Source of the DNA: Haloplanus salinarum | GTDB taxonomy: Archaea > Halobacteriota > Halobacteria > Halobacteriales > Haloferacaceae | Length of the DNA stretch: 64,000 nucleotides | NCBI RefSeq assembly: GCF_024498175.1 | Contig: NZ_CP101823.1 | Coordinates: 806,001-870,000, forward strand | Reading direction: 5' to 3' | Shown here: positions 16,855-24,886 of the stretch, in pieces | Layout of the letters: each line of letters starts with the position of its first letter | Numbering within the stretch: position 1 is the stretch's first letter | Notes under the pieces: generated by a model | What the model saw: the letters and a program-made list of their open reading frames with translations, nothing else | Database searches by the model: none | What the model was told of the DNA's origin: nothing | Position numbers and translations under genes: made by a program

Positions 16855-17466
16855 ATGTATGACCTTGGCCCGCCGCTCGGCGTCGAGGTCGAGCCAGGGA
16901 CCAACCTCCTTCTCTCCGGTCCCGCACTCACCGGTAAGAAAGGGTTCGCGTTCGACGTGCTCGCGAGCGGGATCCGGAACGGCGACGGTGCCGTCGTCGT
17001 CAGCAACACCGACGGCGCCAAGCGAGTGTTCGAGGACTTGGGCGAGCGCGTCGACTACGCCGACCATCCCGTCGCGGTCGTGGACTGTGTGACTAAACAG
17101 CAAGGCGTCAACGAGGTCCGCGACGACACGCAGGTCCGGTATACGTCCTCGCCCGTGGACATGACCGGCGTCGGGATCAAGTTCTCCGAGATCCTCGAGG
17201 AGTTCTACGAGAAGCAGGGAGTGGAGCGAAACCGAGTGTTTCTGGACTCGCTGTCGACGCTCCTGATGTACTCCGACCTCCAGACCGTGTTCCGGTTCCT
17301 CCACGTCTTCACCGGGCGGGTCCAGAGCGTCGGCGGTCTCGGTCTCTACGCCATCGACTCCTCGGCGCACGACGACAAGACGATGAACACGCTGAAACAG
17401 CTGTTCGACGGTCTGATCGAGACCCACGAGGACGGCGAGCCGACGGCGAACCTGCCCGACCGGTAG
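16855..17466 (+). CDS. RecA/KaiC-superfamily single-domain protein
   Basis: 203 aa, one RecA-like domain with a degenerate P-loop (SGPALTGKKGFAFDVL, about residues 20-35), strand VVVSNTDGAKRV and a Walker B-like strand RVFLDSLSTLL. The fold resembles halophile-specific RAD55/KaiC-like proteins, which lack the recombinase termini. Such proteins are often linked to signalling in haloarchaea, but no partner is adjacent and ATP use is unproven. A truncated relative lies at 52710-53264. ATG 16855 gives the natural MYDLGPPLG start. Confidence 0.75.
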   Translation: MYDLGPPLGVEVEPGTNLLLSGPALTGKKGFAFDVLASGIRNGDGAVVVSNTDGAKRVFEDLGERVDYADHPVAVVDCVTKQQGVNEVRDDTQVRYTSSPVDMTGVGIKFSEILEEFYEKQGVERNRVFLDSLSTLLMYSDLQTVFRFLHVFTGRVQSVGGLGLYAIDSSAHDDKTMNTLKQLFDGLIETHEDGEPTANLPDR

Positions 17467-17504
17467 CGGACGATTCTTGCCGGCGCGGCCCCTACCCGAC
17501 GGCC

Positions 17505-17927
17505 ATGACCGACGCCACCGACGACGACATCGAATCGCTGCTCGACGTCGACACCATCGCAGTCGTCGGGTGTTCGGGGACGCCCGGCAAGGCGGCCCAC
17601 GACGTTCCGGCCTACCTCCAGAGGCAGGGGTACGACGTCGTCCCGGTCAACCCGAACCGCGAGGCAGTGCTGGGTCGGCCGGCGGCCGACAGCCTCGCCG
17701 ACGTGGACGAGGCGGTCGAACTGGTCGACGTGTTCCGGCCGAGCGAAGCGGTGAGCGGCGTGGTCGACGAGGTCCTAGAACGGGTCGCGACGCGCGGGGA
17801 CGTTCGCGGCGTCTGGCTCCAGCTCGGGATCCGCGACGACGACGCAGCCGCCCGTGCCCGCGAGGCCGAGTTGCGCGTCGTTCAGGATCGCTGTCTGAAG
17901 GTCGAACACCGTCAGCGCCGCGAGTGA
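17505..17927 (+). CDS. CoA-binding protein (YccU/COG1832-like)
   Basis: 140-aa Rossmann-type CoA-binding domain. IAVVGCSGTPGKAAHDVPAY, YDVVPVNPNREAVLGR, VDVFRPSEAV and GVWLQLGIRDDDAA reproduce the family order. The usual C-terminal DRCLKVEH is present. It probably senses or binds acyl-CoA; the exact role is unknown in the family. It lies 38 bp downstream of the RecA-like gene and converges on the coiled-coil gene. Confidence 0.9.
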   Translation: MTDATDDDIESLLDVDTIAVVGCSGTPGKAAHDVPAYLQRQGYDVVPVNPNREAVLGRPAADSLADVDEAVELVDVFRPSEAVSGVVDEVLERVATRGDVRGVWLQLGIRDDDAAARAREAELRVVQDRCLKVEHRQRRE

Positions 17928-17936
17928 GCGACGGGA

Positions 17937-18254
17937 TCAGGCGTCCGTCGTAGCGTCGGCCGCGTCCTCGTCGTCGGTGTCGCTGTCCCCCTCGGCGGCG
18001 CCTTCCTCGGCGTCGACGACGTGGACTTCGGCGGTGATCGCCGTCGCGTCGATGCCCCGTTCCTCGGCGAGTGCCTCGAGGAGCGCCCGCTGTTCGGCCA
18101 GTTCTCGGTCGAGGTCGTCGACCCGGCTCTGTGTCTCGATGACCGTCTCCCGCATCTCGCTCACCTGCTCTCTGAGCTGGTTCAGGCGGGCGTAGACGTC
18201 CTCGGCCATGTCGGCGACCTGCTGGAGCTTCTTCGCCGTGCTTCCGAAACCCAT
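17937..18254 (-). CDS. halophile-specific coiled-coil protein (DUF5798-like)
   Basis: 105 aa starting MGFGSTAKKLQQVADMAEDV. A long heptad-rich helix (about residues 10-65, ending ELAEQRALLEALAEERGID) is followed by a very acidic disordered tail. The pattern matches a haloarchaeal family I know as DUF5798. No enzymatic residues; a structural or adaptor role is likely. Its 3' end is 9 bp from that of the CoA-binding gene. Confidence 0.8.
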   Translation of the reverse strand: MGFGSTAKKLQQVADMAEDVYARLNQLREQVSEMRETVIETQSRVDDLDRELAEQRALLEALAEERGIDATAITAEVHVVDAEEGAAEGDSDTDDEDAADATTDA

Positions 18255-18300
18255 ACCCGTTCTCTCTCGTGGTGCCTTGAGTGTGTTTCGGGGGCGGCGC

Positions 18301-19353
18301 CTACTCGCCGACGCCGATCCGTGGCACCGCGCGCCGGAGACCGAGGTAGGCCGCGACCCCGAGGGCGACGTAGCCGGCGACCAGCAGCGGATACGTCGGA
18401 CCGACGCTATCGACCGCGAGGCGGGCGACGGAGTTGACGGGGTTCACGGGCAGGAGCGTCGCCCCGCCGAAGGCGACGAGGACGCCGACGGAGTAGAGGA
18501 ACTGCGCCGCTCGCCGGTCCGGAGCGAGCAGGGCGATGGTTGCCCCGAGCGTGACGACGAGCAAGGCGAGCGCGGCGACGACGACGAGCACGGCCACCGG
18601 ATGGTGGACGCTGGTGCCGTTGAAATCGAGGAGGGCGATCCAGAGCGCCGCCTGTGCGGGCGCGAGCCCCGCTGCGGCCCACACCTTTCCGTCGACGATG
18701 TCGACGACGGAGACGGGGGCGACCCGCAGGAGTTCGAGCGTCCCACGTTCGACCTCCTCGGTCAGCGAGTCGACGGTCATCGACCCGCTGATGAAGACGG
18801 GGAGAAAGCAGAGCAGCGGGAGCAACACGGTGTAGCTGAACCCGTAGTACGGCGAGGCGCCGCTCCGTGGCGGGAGGGGAAGCGGCGTCGACGACAGGTG
18901 CGCGGACCGGTCGGCCCGCTCAACGCGCTCGAAGGTCGACAGCGCGTCCCGCAGCTGGACGACGATGACCGTCGTCCGCACGTTGCCGTCGGGCACCGTC
19001 GCCGAGACGAAGACCCGTCCCGCCCGCCGATCCGCCAGGAGAACGGCATCCACCTCCCCGCGGTCGAACGCCGCCCGCGCCGTCGTCTCCGAGGCGTAGC
19101 GCGTCCCCGATATCGACGGCCGGTCGTCGAGGGTCGCGAGCAGGTCGTCGCCCGCGTCGCCGGTGACGGCCACTTCCGTCTCGAACCCCTCGACGCTCCC
19201 GGGGTCGTACAGCGAGACTAAGCCGACGACGAGAAACGACGAGAAGGCGGCGATGAACAGCTGGATGAGCAAGGCGAGGACGATGGTCTTCTCGGAGCGC
19301 AGGGTCGCCAGCTCCCGCCGGGCGATGGTGAGGCGTGGATCACCCAAGGGCAC
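18301..19353 (-). CDS. ABC-2 type transporter permease
   Basis: 350 aa. An N-terminal TM helix (IVLALLIQLFIAAFSSFLVV) follows the cytosolic RRELATLRSEKT segment. Next comes an extracytoplasmic domain (about residues 50-165) and five to six further helices with SMTVDSLTEEVERGTLELL, the ABC-2 hallmark. It is the last gene of an ATPase-permease-permease operon and overlaps the preceding gene by 14 bp. Likely a drug, lipid or peptide exporter half; substrate unknown. The GTG start at 19353 is uncertain by a few codons. Confidence 0.88.
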   Translation of the reverse strand: MPLGDPRLTIARRELATLRSEKTIVLALLIQLFIAAFSSFLVVGLVSLYDPGSVEGFETEVAVTGDAGDDLLATLDDRPSISGTRYASETTARAAFDRGEVDAVLLADRRAGRVFVSATVPDGNVRTTVIVVQLRDALSTFERVERADRSAHLSSTPLPLPPRSGASPYYGFSYTVLLPLLCFLPVFISGSMTVDSLTEEVERGTLELLRVAPVSVVDIVDGKVWAAAGLAPAQAALWIALLDFNGTSVHHPVAVLVVVAALALLVVTLGATIALLAPDRRAAQFLYSVGVLVAFGGATLLPVNPVNSVARLAVDSVGPTYPLLVAGYVALGVAAYLGLRRAVPRIGVGE

Positions 19354-21202
19354 TCACCACCGCGAAGTTGTACGCCGCGTGAACCAGGGTTGCGGGCACC
19401 AGCGCCGCCAGATACCAGTTGCGGGAGCGACTCGCGCCGAGCGCCGCGATGCTCGTCGTCGTCGCGTGGAGGACGAGCGGGGCGAGCAGGAGCCCGAGTG
19501 CGGCCGCCGAGCCGACGCCGACCGGCGTGAACGCCGCCCGGCCGAGCGCGAGGTCGGGGAGTCCGACGAACTGGACGACGGCGGTGAGCTTCTCGCCGAG
19601 GAAGAAGCCGAGGCCCGAGAGCGAGCCGAGGACGAGCGCGGTCCGCAGACCGCGGCGGTCGGCGAAGTCGTTCTCGAAGCCCGCGTAGACGTGGACGCTC
19701 TTTGCCACCTCCTCGACGCCGGCGACGACGAGCAGGAGGAGGGGAATCGAGACGTCCACGGGGAGGACGAAGAGGACGGCGATGGCGAGCAGTTCGGCGA
19801 TGAACACGAAGGGAATCGAGAGCGCGCTCAGGACGGCCATCGAGCGTGGCCCGGCGATCCGGCTGTCGAGCGCGTCGAGGAACTTCAGCGGGACGGGCCG
19901 CTGGGTGAACATGTCCTCCTCACGGTAGACGCCGACGCCGAGGGTGAAGAGGACGGCCGCCCCCACGTAGAAGGGGCCGGTCGAGAAGGCGTACTGGACG
20001 GCGGTGACGCCGGTACCCTGCAGGTCGTGGACGACGAGCGTCAGCGGCGAGATGAGGGCGATTGGCGTCACGTTCGTGAAGATGGCAGGGACGAAGGCAT
20101 AGGAGGTGAGAAAGACGGAGATGGCGACGGTGACGAAGGTGAGTTCCTTGAACGACCGGGCGAACATGCCGCCGACGAAGGTGGCGGCGAGATAGAGGGC
20201 GGCAATGGGCGCGACGGCGGCCACGCTCGTCACGCCGCCGCCGATGGCGACGGCGATGACAGCGGTTAACCCCACGAGCGTCGCCAGATACGGCAGGGTC
20301 TTGCCGGCGACGATGGCCGCCGGGGAGACGGGCGCGACGAGGAGGAGTTCGCCCCGCCGGTTGATCCGCTCGTTGAGGATGCTGCTCCCGTAGGGCTGGA
20401 TGACGAAGTTCATGGGGACGAAAAAGACGAACGCGAGGACGAGCGCACCGAAGGGAAAGGGCGGGGAGATGTCGGCCGGCGAACCGGAGTTGCCGCCACC
20501 CAGGAGGTCGCCGCCGAGAAACGGCACGCCGAGCGAGCCGGAGTCGCCGCCCGCGGCGATGCCGTCGCCTGAGTCGCTCGAATCGGCGGTCCCGTCGTCC
20601 CTATCCTGACCGGTCCCGCCCCCGTCGGCAGTCGGATCGTCGGCGGTACCTCCGTCCCCGTCGCCCCCGTTATCTGTCGTCCCGTCCCCGTCAGTGCTGG
20701 CGGTGGCGGAGCCCCCCGTACCGCCCCCGCGATCCGTGTACTGGAGCGTGACGACGACCGGGAACGCCGCGGAGACGTTCCCCTCCTCGCCCATCCGCCC
20801 CAGGTTGTGTCGACGGACGGCGCTCCGGAACGTCGACAGCGCGGCCTCGGCCTTCCGGGAGTCGGCGACGTAGAACCGGTCGCCGCGGACGACCACCTCG
20901 ACGCTGCGGCCGAGCGAGTCGAGGTCGGCGTCACGGGCCGCGAGCGCCGGACTCTCCCGGACCACCTCGTGGTAGGGGCTGTCGGTCGCGACGCCGATCC
21001 GGTAGACGTCGCGGTCGAGGGCGGCGCCGCCGGTCGCGAGGGTCGCCCCGCCGACCGCCCCCGCGAGGAGGAGGGCGACGAGTCCCAGCGCCGCCGTCCG
21101 CCGGTCGACGACGCCGGCGCTCCGCCCGACCTCCCAGCGGGCGATACGGGCGACCGCGCGAAGGCCGTCGCGGAGTCGGTCGGACGGCGACGACGCCGTC
21201 AC
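19340..21202 (-). CDS. ABC-2 permease fused to a PrsW-like membrane protease domain
   Basis: 620 aa. The first half is an ABC-2 permease: an N-terminal TM, an extracytoplasmic domain with a Gly/Asp/Thr-rich low-complexity insert (about residues 155-230), and a membrane block with SSILNERINRRGELLLVAPV. The second half (from about residue 430) is PrsW-like: VAGVEEVAKSVHVYAGF with the EExxK motif, LSGLGFFLGEK, and histidines in LVLHATTTSI and VHAAYNFAV. PrsW proteases process membrane-bound regulators. Fusion to an exporter subunit suggests cleavage coupled to export. It overlaps the ATPase gene by 4 bp (ATGA). Confidence 0.85.
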   Translation of the reverse strand: MTASSPSDRLRDGLRAVARIARWEVGRSAGVVDRRTAALGLVALLLAGAVGGATLATGGAALDRDVYRIGVATDSPYHEVVRESPALAARDADLDSLGRSVEVVVRGDRFYVADSRKAEAALSTFRSAVRRHNLGRMGEEGNVSAAFPVVVTLQYTDRGGGTGGSATASTDGDGTTDNGGDGDGGTADDPTADGGGTGQDRDDGTADSSDSGDGIAAGGDSGSLGVPFLGGDLLGGGNSGSPADISPPFPFGALVLAFVFFVPMNFVIQPYGSSILNERINRRGELLLVAPVSPAAIVAGKTLPYLATLVGLTAVIAVAIGGGVTSVAAVAPIAALYLAATFVGGMFARSFKELTFVTVAISVFLTSYAFVPAIFTNVTPIALISPLTLVVHDLQGTGVTAVQYAFSTGPFYVGAAVLFTLGVGVYREEDMFTQRPVPLKFLDALDSRIAGPRSMAVLSALSIPFVFIAELLAIAVLFVLPVDVSIPLLLLVVAGVEEVAKSVHVYAGFENDFADRRGLRTALVLGSLSGLGFFLGEKLTAVVQFVGLPDLALGRAAFTPVGVGSAAALGLLLAPLVLHATTTSIAALGASRSRNWYLAALVPATLVHAAYNFAVVSALG

Positions 21203-22095
21203 TGCGCCCCCCGGGGGCCGTCGGCCGTGTCGGCGGCCAGATCCAGGAAGATCTCCTCCAGACTCGGTTCGTCGGTGCGGATGTCGACCACCTCGCCCCC
21301 CGCCTCGCCGGCCGCCTCGCGGACCCGCTCGACGGCGTCCATGTCCGCGACGGTCGAGACGTGGCGGTCGCCGGCCGGCTCCGTGTCGAACGCGGGGACG
21401 GGGACCGACGTGAACACGCGGTACTCGGTGGTGCCGTACTGCTCGCGGATCTCGGGGACGGTCCCGCGGGCGACGATCTCGCCGCGGTTCATGATCGCCA
21501 CCCGGTCACAGACGCTCTCGACGTGATAGAGGTTGTGCGCGCTGAACAGCACCGTCTTGCCGGCGTCGCGGAGTTCGCGGACGAACTCCAAGACGTAGTT
21601 GGTCGTCAGCGGGTCGAGCCCGCTCGCCGGTTCGTCGTAGACCAACACGTCGGGGTCGTTCACCAGCGATCGCGCGATGGCGACCTTGCGTTTCATGCCC
21701 TTGGAGACGTCGCCGAGGCGGCGGTCGCGATGGTCGAGTTCGAGGCGGTCGAGTGTCCCCTCGATCCGCTCGGTCGCCGTCTCGCTCGGGACGTCGTAGA
21801 GGTCGGTGAAGAAGTCGAGATACGAGCGGGCGGTCATGTCCTCGTAGAGCGGCGACTCCTCGGGGAGGAAGCCGAGCGAGCGGCGCATCTCGGGATCCTC
21901 GGCGTCGAAGCCCGCGACGGTCGCCGAGCCGTCCGAGGGCTCGATCAAGCCGGCGATCATCTTCAGCGTCGTCGTCTTCCCGGCGCCGTTCGGGCCGACG
22001 ATGCCGAAGATCTCGCCCCGATCCACGTCGAACGTACTGCCGACGACGGCGGGGAAGTCGCCGTATGTCTTCCGGAGGGAGTCGGCCTCGATCAT
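21199..22095 (-). CDS. ABC transporter ATP-binding protein (exporter type)
   Basis: 298 aa. Walker A is GPNGAGKTTTLKM and Q-loop FLPEESPLYEDMTARSYL. The signature is degenerate, VSKGMKRKVAIARS in place of LSGGQ. Walker B is DVLVYDEPASGLDP, H-loop SAHNLYHVES. An additional about 85-residue C-terminal domain, ending SLEEIFLDL, is typical of DrrA/NatA-type exporters. First gene of a three-gene operon with two ABC-2 permeases. ATG 22095 (MIEADSLRKTYG) is chosen because the Arg-rich frame upstream is antisense of the neighbouring gene. Confidence 0.93.
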   Translation of the reverse strand: MIEADSLRKTYGDFPAVVGSTFDVDRGEIFGIVGPNGAGKTTTLKMIAGLIEPSDGSATVAGFDAEDPEMRRSLGFLPEESPLYEDMTARSYLDFFTDLYDVPSETATERIEGTLDRLELDHRDRRLGDVSKGMKRKVAIARSLVNDPDVLVYDEPASGLDPLTTNYVLEFVRELRDAGKTVLFSAHNLYHVESVCDRVAIMNRGEIVARGTVPEIREQYGTTEYRVFTSVPVPAFDTEPAGDRHVSTVADMDAVERVREAAGEAGGEVVDIRTDEPSLEEIFLDLAADTADGPRGAQ

Positions 22096-22142
22096 CCCTC
22101 GGGGGGAGGGACGGCGAGGGGTTAAACGCACGGCTCGCAGAA

Positions 22143-22883
22143 TCAGTCGTGATTCTCCTCGACGACGTCGATCCGCTCGCGGAGCCACGCGGCCGCGGCG
22201 TCGACCGTCGCCTCGTCTTCGGCCGTGATCTTCAGTCGGTTCCGATCGCCGCTGCTCGGGTAACTCCCGACGGTGACGTCGAACCGCTCCCGGACGCCCG
22301 CGAGCGCCTCGACCATCGATCCCTCGGGCTGTGGAGTGTAGAGCGTCGTCGAGAGGGCGTCGCCGCCGAACTCGCCGGCCACTAGTTCGAAGAGCGCGCG
22401 CATCTCCGCGGGCACGCCCGGGAACGCGTAGACGTCCCCGAGGACACAACCGGGGCAGAGCCCCTCGGAGTTGACCAGCGGGCGACTCCCCTCCGGTAGC
22501 GCCGCCCAGGCGTCGACGTCGATGTCGAGGTCGTGGGCCTCGACCAGGTCGGGGTTTCGCTCCCGGTAGGTGGCGACCGTCTCGATCACGTCCTCCCGGA
22601 CGGCGGGGGCGACGACCAGGTCGCGGTCGAACGCGTCGGCGATGGCGTCGGCGGTCACGTCGTCGTGGGTCCCGCCCAGCCCGCCGGTGACGACGACGGC
22701 GTCGAACCGGTCCGACCACTCGCGGACCGTCTCGGCGATCAGGTCGCGGTCGTCCGGGACGGTGAGGATGCGTGCGACCGACGCGCCCGCCGCCGTCAGC
22801 CGTCCCGCGAGCCACGTCGCGTTCGTGTTCTCGGTGTCGCCCGCGAGCACCTCGTCGCCCACGGTGAGGATGGCGACTTCCAT
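22143..22883 (-). CDS. CinA-family molybdopterin-binding domain protein
   Basis: 246 aa. MEVAILTVGDEVLAGDTENT and VVVTGGLGGTHDDVTADAIA are the MoCF/CinA N-terminal signatures. The C-terminal part (VYAFPGVPAEMRALFE) is standard for the short archaeal form without the nicotinamide-deamidase domain. Related proteins hydrolyse ADP-ribose or NAD-derived pyrophosphates. ATG 22883 gives the canonical start; the 17 residues upstream are non-homologous. It lies 47 bp upstream of the ABC ATPase gene. Confidence 0.9.
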   Translation of the reverse strand: MEVAILTVGDEVLAGDTENTNATWLAGRLTAAGASVARILTVPDDRDLIAETVREWSDRFDAVVVTGGLGGTHDDVTADAIADAFDRDLVVAPAVREDVIETVATYRERNPDLVEAHDLDIDVDAWAALPEGSRPLVNSEGLCPGCVLGDVYAFPGVPAEMRALFELVAGEFGGDALSTTLYTPQPEGSMVEALAGVRERFDVTVGSYPSSGDRNRLKITAEDEATVDAAAAWLRERIDVVEENHD

Positions 22884-23071
22884 CGCTCGTCTCCATGGTG
22901 GCCGCCACCAAAAGGCGTCTGGATCGGCGGTCACGCGGACGGCTGCCGGCTGCGGGGCGACCGGATTCCCGGCCCCTCCCCGGCGTCACAGTAACGGTAA
23001 AGGCGATGTAGTGTCACGTGTCCAATCTATCGGGTGGCCACGACGGTCGCCGGACGACGGGACTGCCTACC

Positions 23072-23822
23072 ATGAGCGATTCCACGGCCGATCCGCGCTG
23101 TCCGAACTGCGGCGGACCGATCGGCCGGACGGCGACCTACTGCATGCACTGTTCGGCCGACCTCACCGAGGAGCGGGCGGCCGCCGACGCCGACGACGAC
23201 GGCGTGTGGGACGAGGCCGAGGCGGAAGCGGGGACGGAGGCCGCGACGGATTTGAGTGCCACCCCACCCCGGGAGTCGTCGGCCGGCGGTGCGACCCTCA
23301 CAACGTACGGCCGCCGGATCGGGGATGCGCTCGGCGGGGCCGTGACCGGCGCCACCGGCGGGGAGAGCGCCGACGGACTCCCTCGCGCCCGACAGCCTCG
23401 TCGACGACACGCTCACCGTCCTCGTCGGCGTCGTGGGCGGACTCGTCGTCGGCGTGGTGGGGACCGTCGTGCTGGGACTGATCACGGGCAGCGGCTGGGC
23501 GGTCCCGTTCGGCCTCGTCGCGTGGCTGGGCGCCACCGCGTATCTCGTCCGTCGGCGGACCGTTCAGGGTGCGGTCGCGAAAAGCGGCTACGCCGTCGTC
23601 GTCCTCCTGTGCGTGCCGGTGATCGCGCTCAGTCCGGCCCTCCCGGTCGACGGCGGCCTCGGGGAGCGCGGCGGCCTCTTCGTCGTCCTGCTTCTCTTCG
23701 TCGGCGTCCCGGCCGGCGTCGCGGCCGCCGTCGGGCTGGTCGCCTCGCGGTTCGTCCCCGACGGGGTGGACGGGAGTGCCGGCGGGACCGGCGGCGGGGA
23801 TGGGGGCGACGCAGGCGGGTGA
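23072..23822 (+). pseudogene. zinc-ribbon membrane protein interrupted by a frameshift
   Basis: The first frame encodes an N-terminal zinc ribbon (CPNCGGPIG, then YCMHCSADLTEERAAADADD) and an acidic linker. It runs into Arg-rich nonsense after about 23370. The +1 frame then continues as DSLVDDTLTVLVGVVGG and three to four TM segments to 23822. Removing one G in GACGGACTCC near 23374 would give DDSLAPDSLVDD and one uninterrupted protein of about 249 aa. This is either a genuine mutation or a base-calling error. Full-length relatives are common halophile membrane proteins of unknown function. Confidence 0.75.
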
Positions 23823-23846
23823 TCGTACGCCCGACGAGTTCGACGC

Positions 23847-24707
23847 TCAGTCGTACTCGTAGAAGCCCTGGCCGGTCTTCCGGCCGAGGTCGCCGGCGTC
23901 GACCTTTCGCTTGAGCAGGTACGGCGGCTTGTAGCGGTCGCCGAGTTCCTCGGCGAGCGTCTGACTGGCGTCGAGACAGACGTCGAGGCCGATGTGATCG
24001 GCGAGTTCGAGCGGTCCCATCGGAACGTTCGTTCCGAGTTTCAGGCCCGCGTCCATGTCCGCCTTGCTCGCGACGCCTTCGTCGTAGGCACGGATGCCCT
24101 CGTTGATCCACGGCATCAGCACCCGGTTGACGACGAATCCGGGTTTGTCGTCGGACTCCCAGGTCGTCTTCCCGAAGTCCTCGGCGAGGGCGTGCGAACA
24201 GTCGACCACCTCGTCGGCCGTCTTCTCGCCGACGACGAGTTCGAGGCCCTCCATGATCGGCGCGGGGTTCATGAAGTGGAGGCCGACGACGAGTTCGGGG
24301 CGCTCCGTCGCCGACGCGATGGTGGTGATCGAGAGCGTGGAGGTGTTCGTCGCGAGAATCACGTCGTCGTCGACGGCGTCGTCGAGGTCCGCGAAGACCT
24401 CCTGTTTGATCTCCATGTTCTCGACGGCGGCTTCGATGACGTAATCGCAGGCCGCGAGGTCCTCGAGGTCGGTCGTTCCGGAGATCCGATCGACGGCGGC
24501 GTCGGCCTCCTCGCGTGTCAACTGCTCTTTCTCGACGAACCGGGAGAGGCTGTCGTCGATGCGGTCGAAGCCGTCCGCGACGAGATCGTCCTCGATGTCC
24601 CGCATCACCACGTCGTAGCCGGCGGTGGCGGCGACCTGGGCGATGCCGCTGCCCATCGTGCCGGCGCCGACGACCCCGACCGTGTCGATGTCGCTGAGTG
24701 TTCGCAT
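23847..24707 (-). CDS. 3-hydroxyacyl-CoA dehydrogenase
   Basis: 286 aa, HbdA/FadB-type single enzyme. The NAD site is VGVVGAGTMGSGIAQVAA (residues 10-27). Then come YVIEAAVENMEIKQEVF, ATNTSTLSIT and the catalytic GLHFMNPAPIMEGLELV with the active-site His. The C-terminal domain has PGFVVNRVLMPWINEG and ends KTGQGFYEYD. It oxidises 3-hydroxyacyl-CoA to 3-ketoacyl-CoA in beta-oxidation or PHA/butyrate metabolism. The start MRTLSDIDTVGVVG is clear; longer frames upstream are shadows. Confidence 0.95.
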   Translation of the reverse strand: MRTLSDIDTVGVVGAGTMGSGIAQVAATAGYDVVMRDIEDDLVADGFDRIDDSLSRFVEKEQLTREEADAAVDRISGTTDLEDLAACDYVIEAAVENMEIKQEVFADLDDAVDDDVILATNTSTLSITTIASATERPELVVGLHFMNPAPIMEGLELVVGEKTADEVVDCSHALAEDFGKTTWESDDKPGFVVNRVLMPWINEGIRAYDEGVASKADMDAGLKLGTNVPMGPLELADHIGLDVCLDASQTLAEELGDRYKPPYLLKRKVDAGDLGRKTGQGFYEYD

Positions 24708-24886
24708 GTCCGCTCCTGTGCGGGGAACGACTGTAAGGGTAGCGACCGCGAAGCGAGCGGACGCATCGGTCGACGTCGTCGCCGTTCGACGGCACGTAGC
24801 CCCCACCGCTCCGGTGGGATCCGTCCCTCCTCCCTTCGCGACCCCTCGTTTTATTTGGGTTTCCCTCGGCATACCGTCTGTCTCGA

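Noticed and set aside
21199-22989. A 596-aa frame that would extend the ABC ATPase
   Set aside because: The upstream part is Arg/Gly-rich antisense of the CinA-like gene. The ATPase begins MIEADSLRKTYG at 22095.
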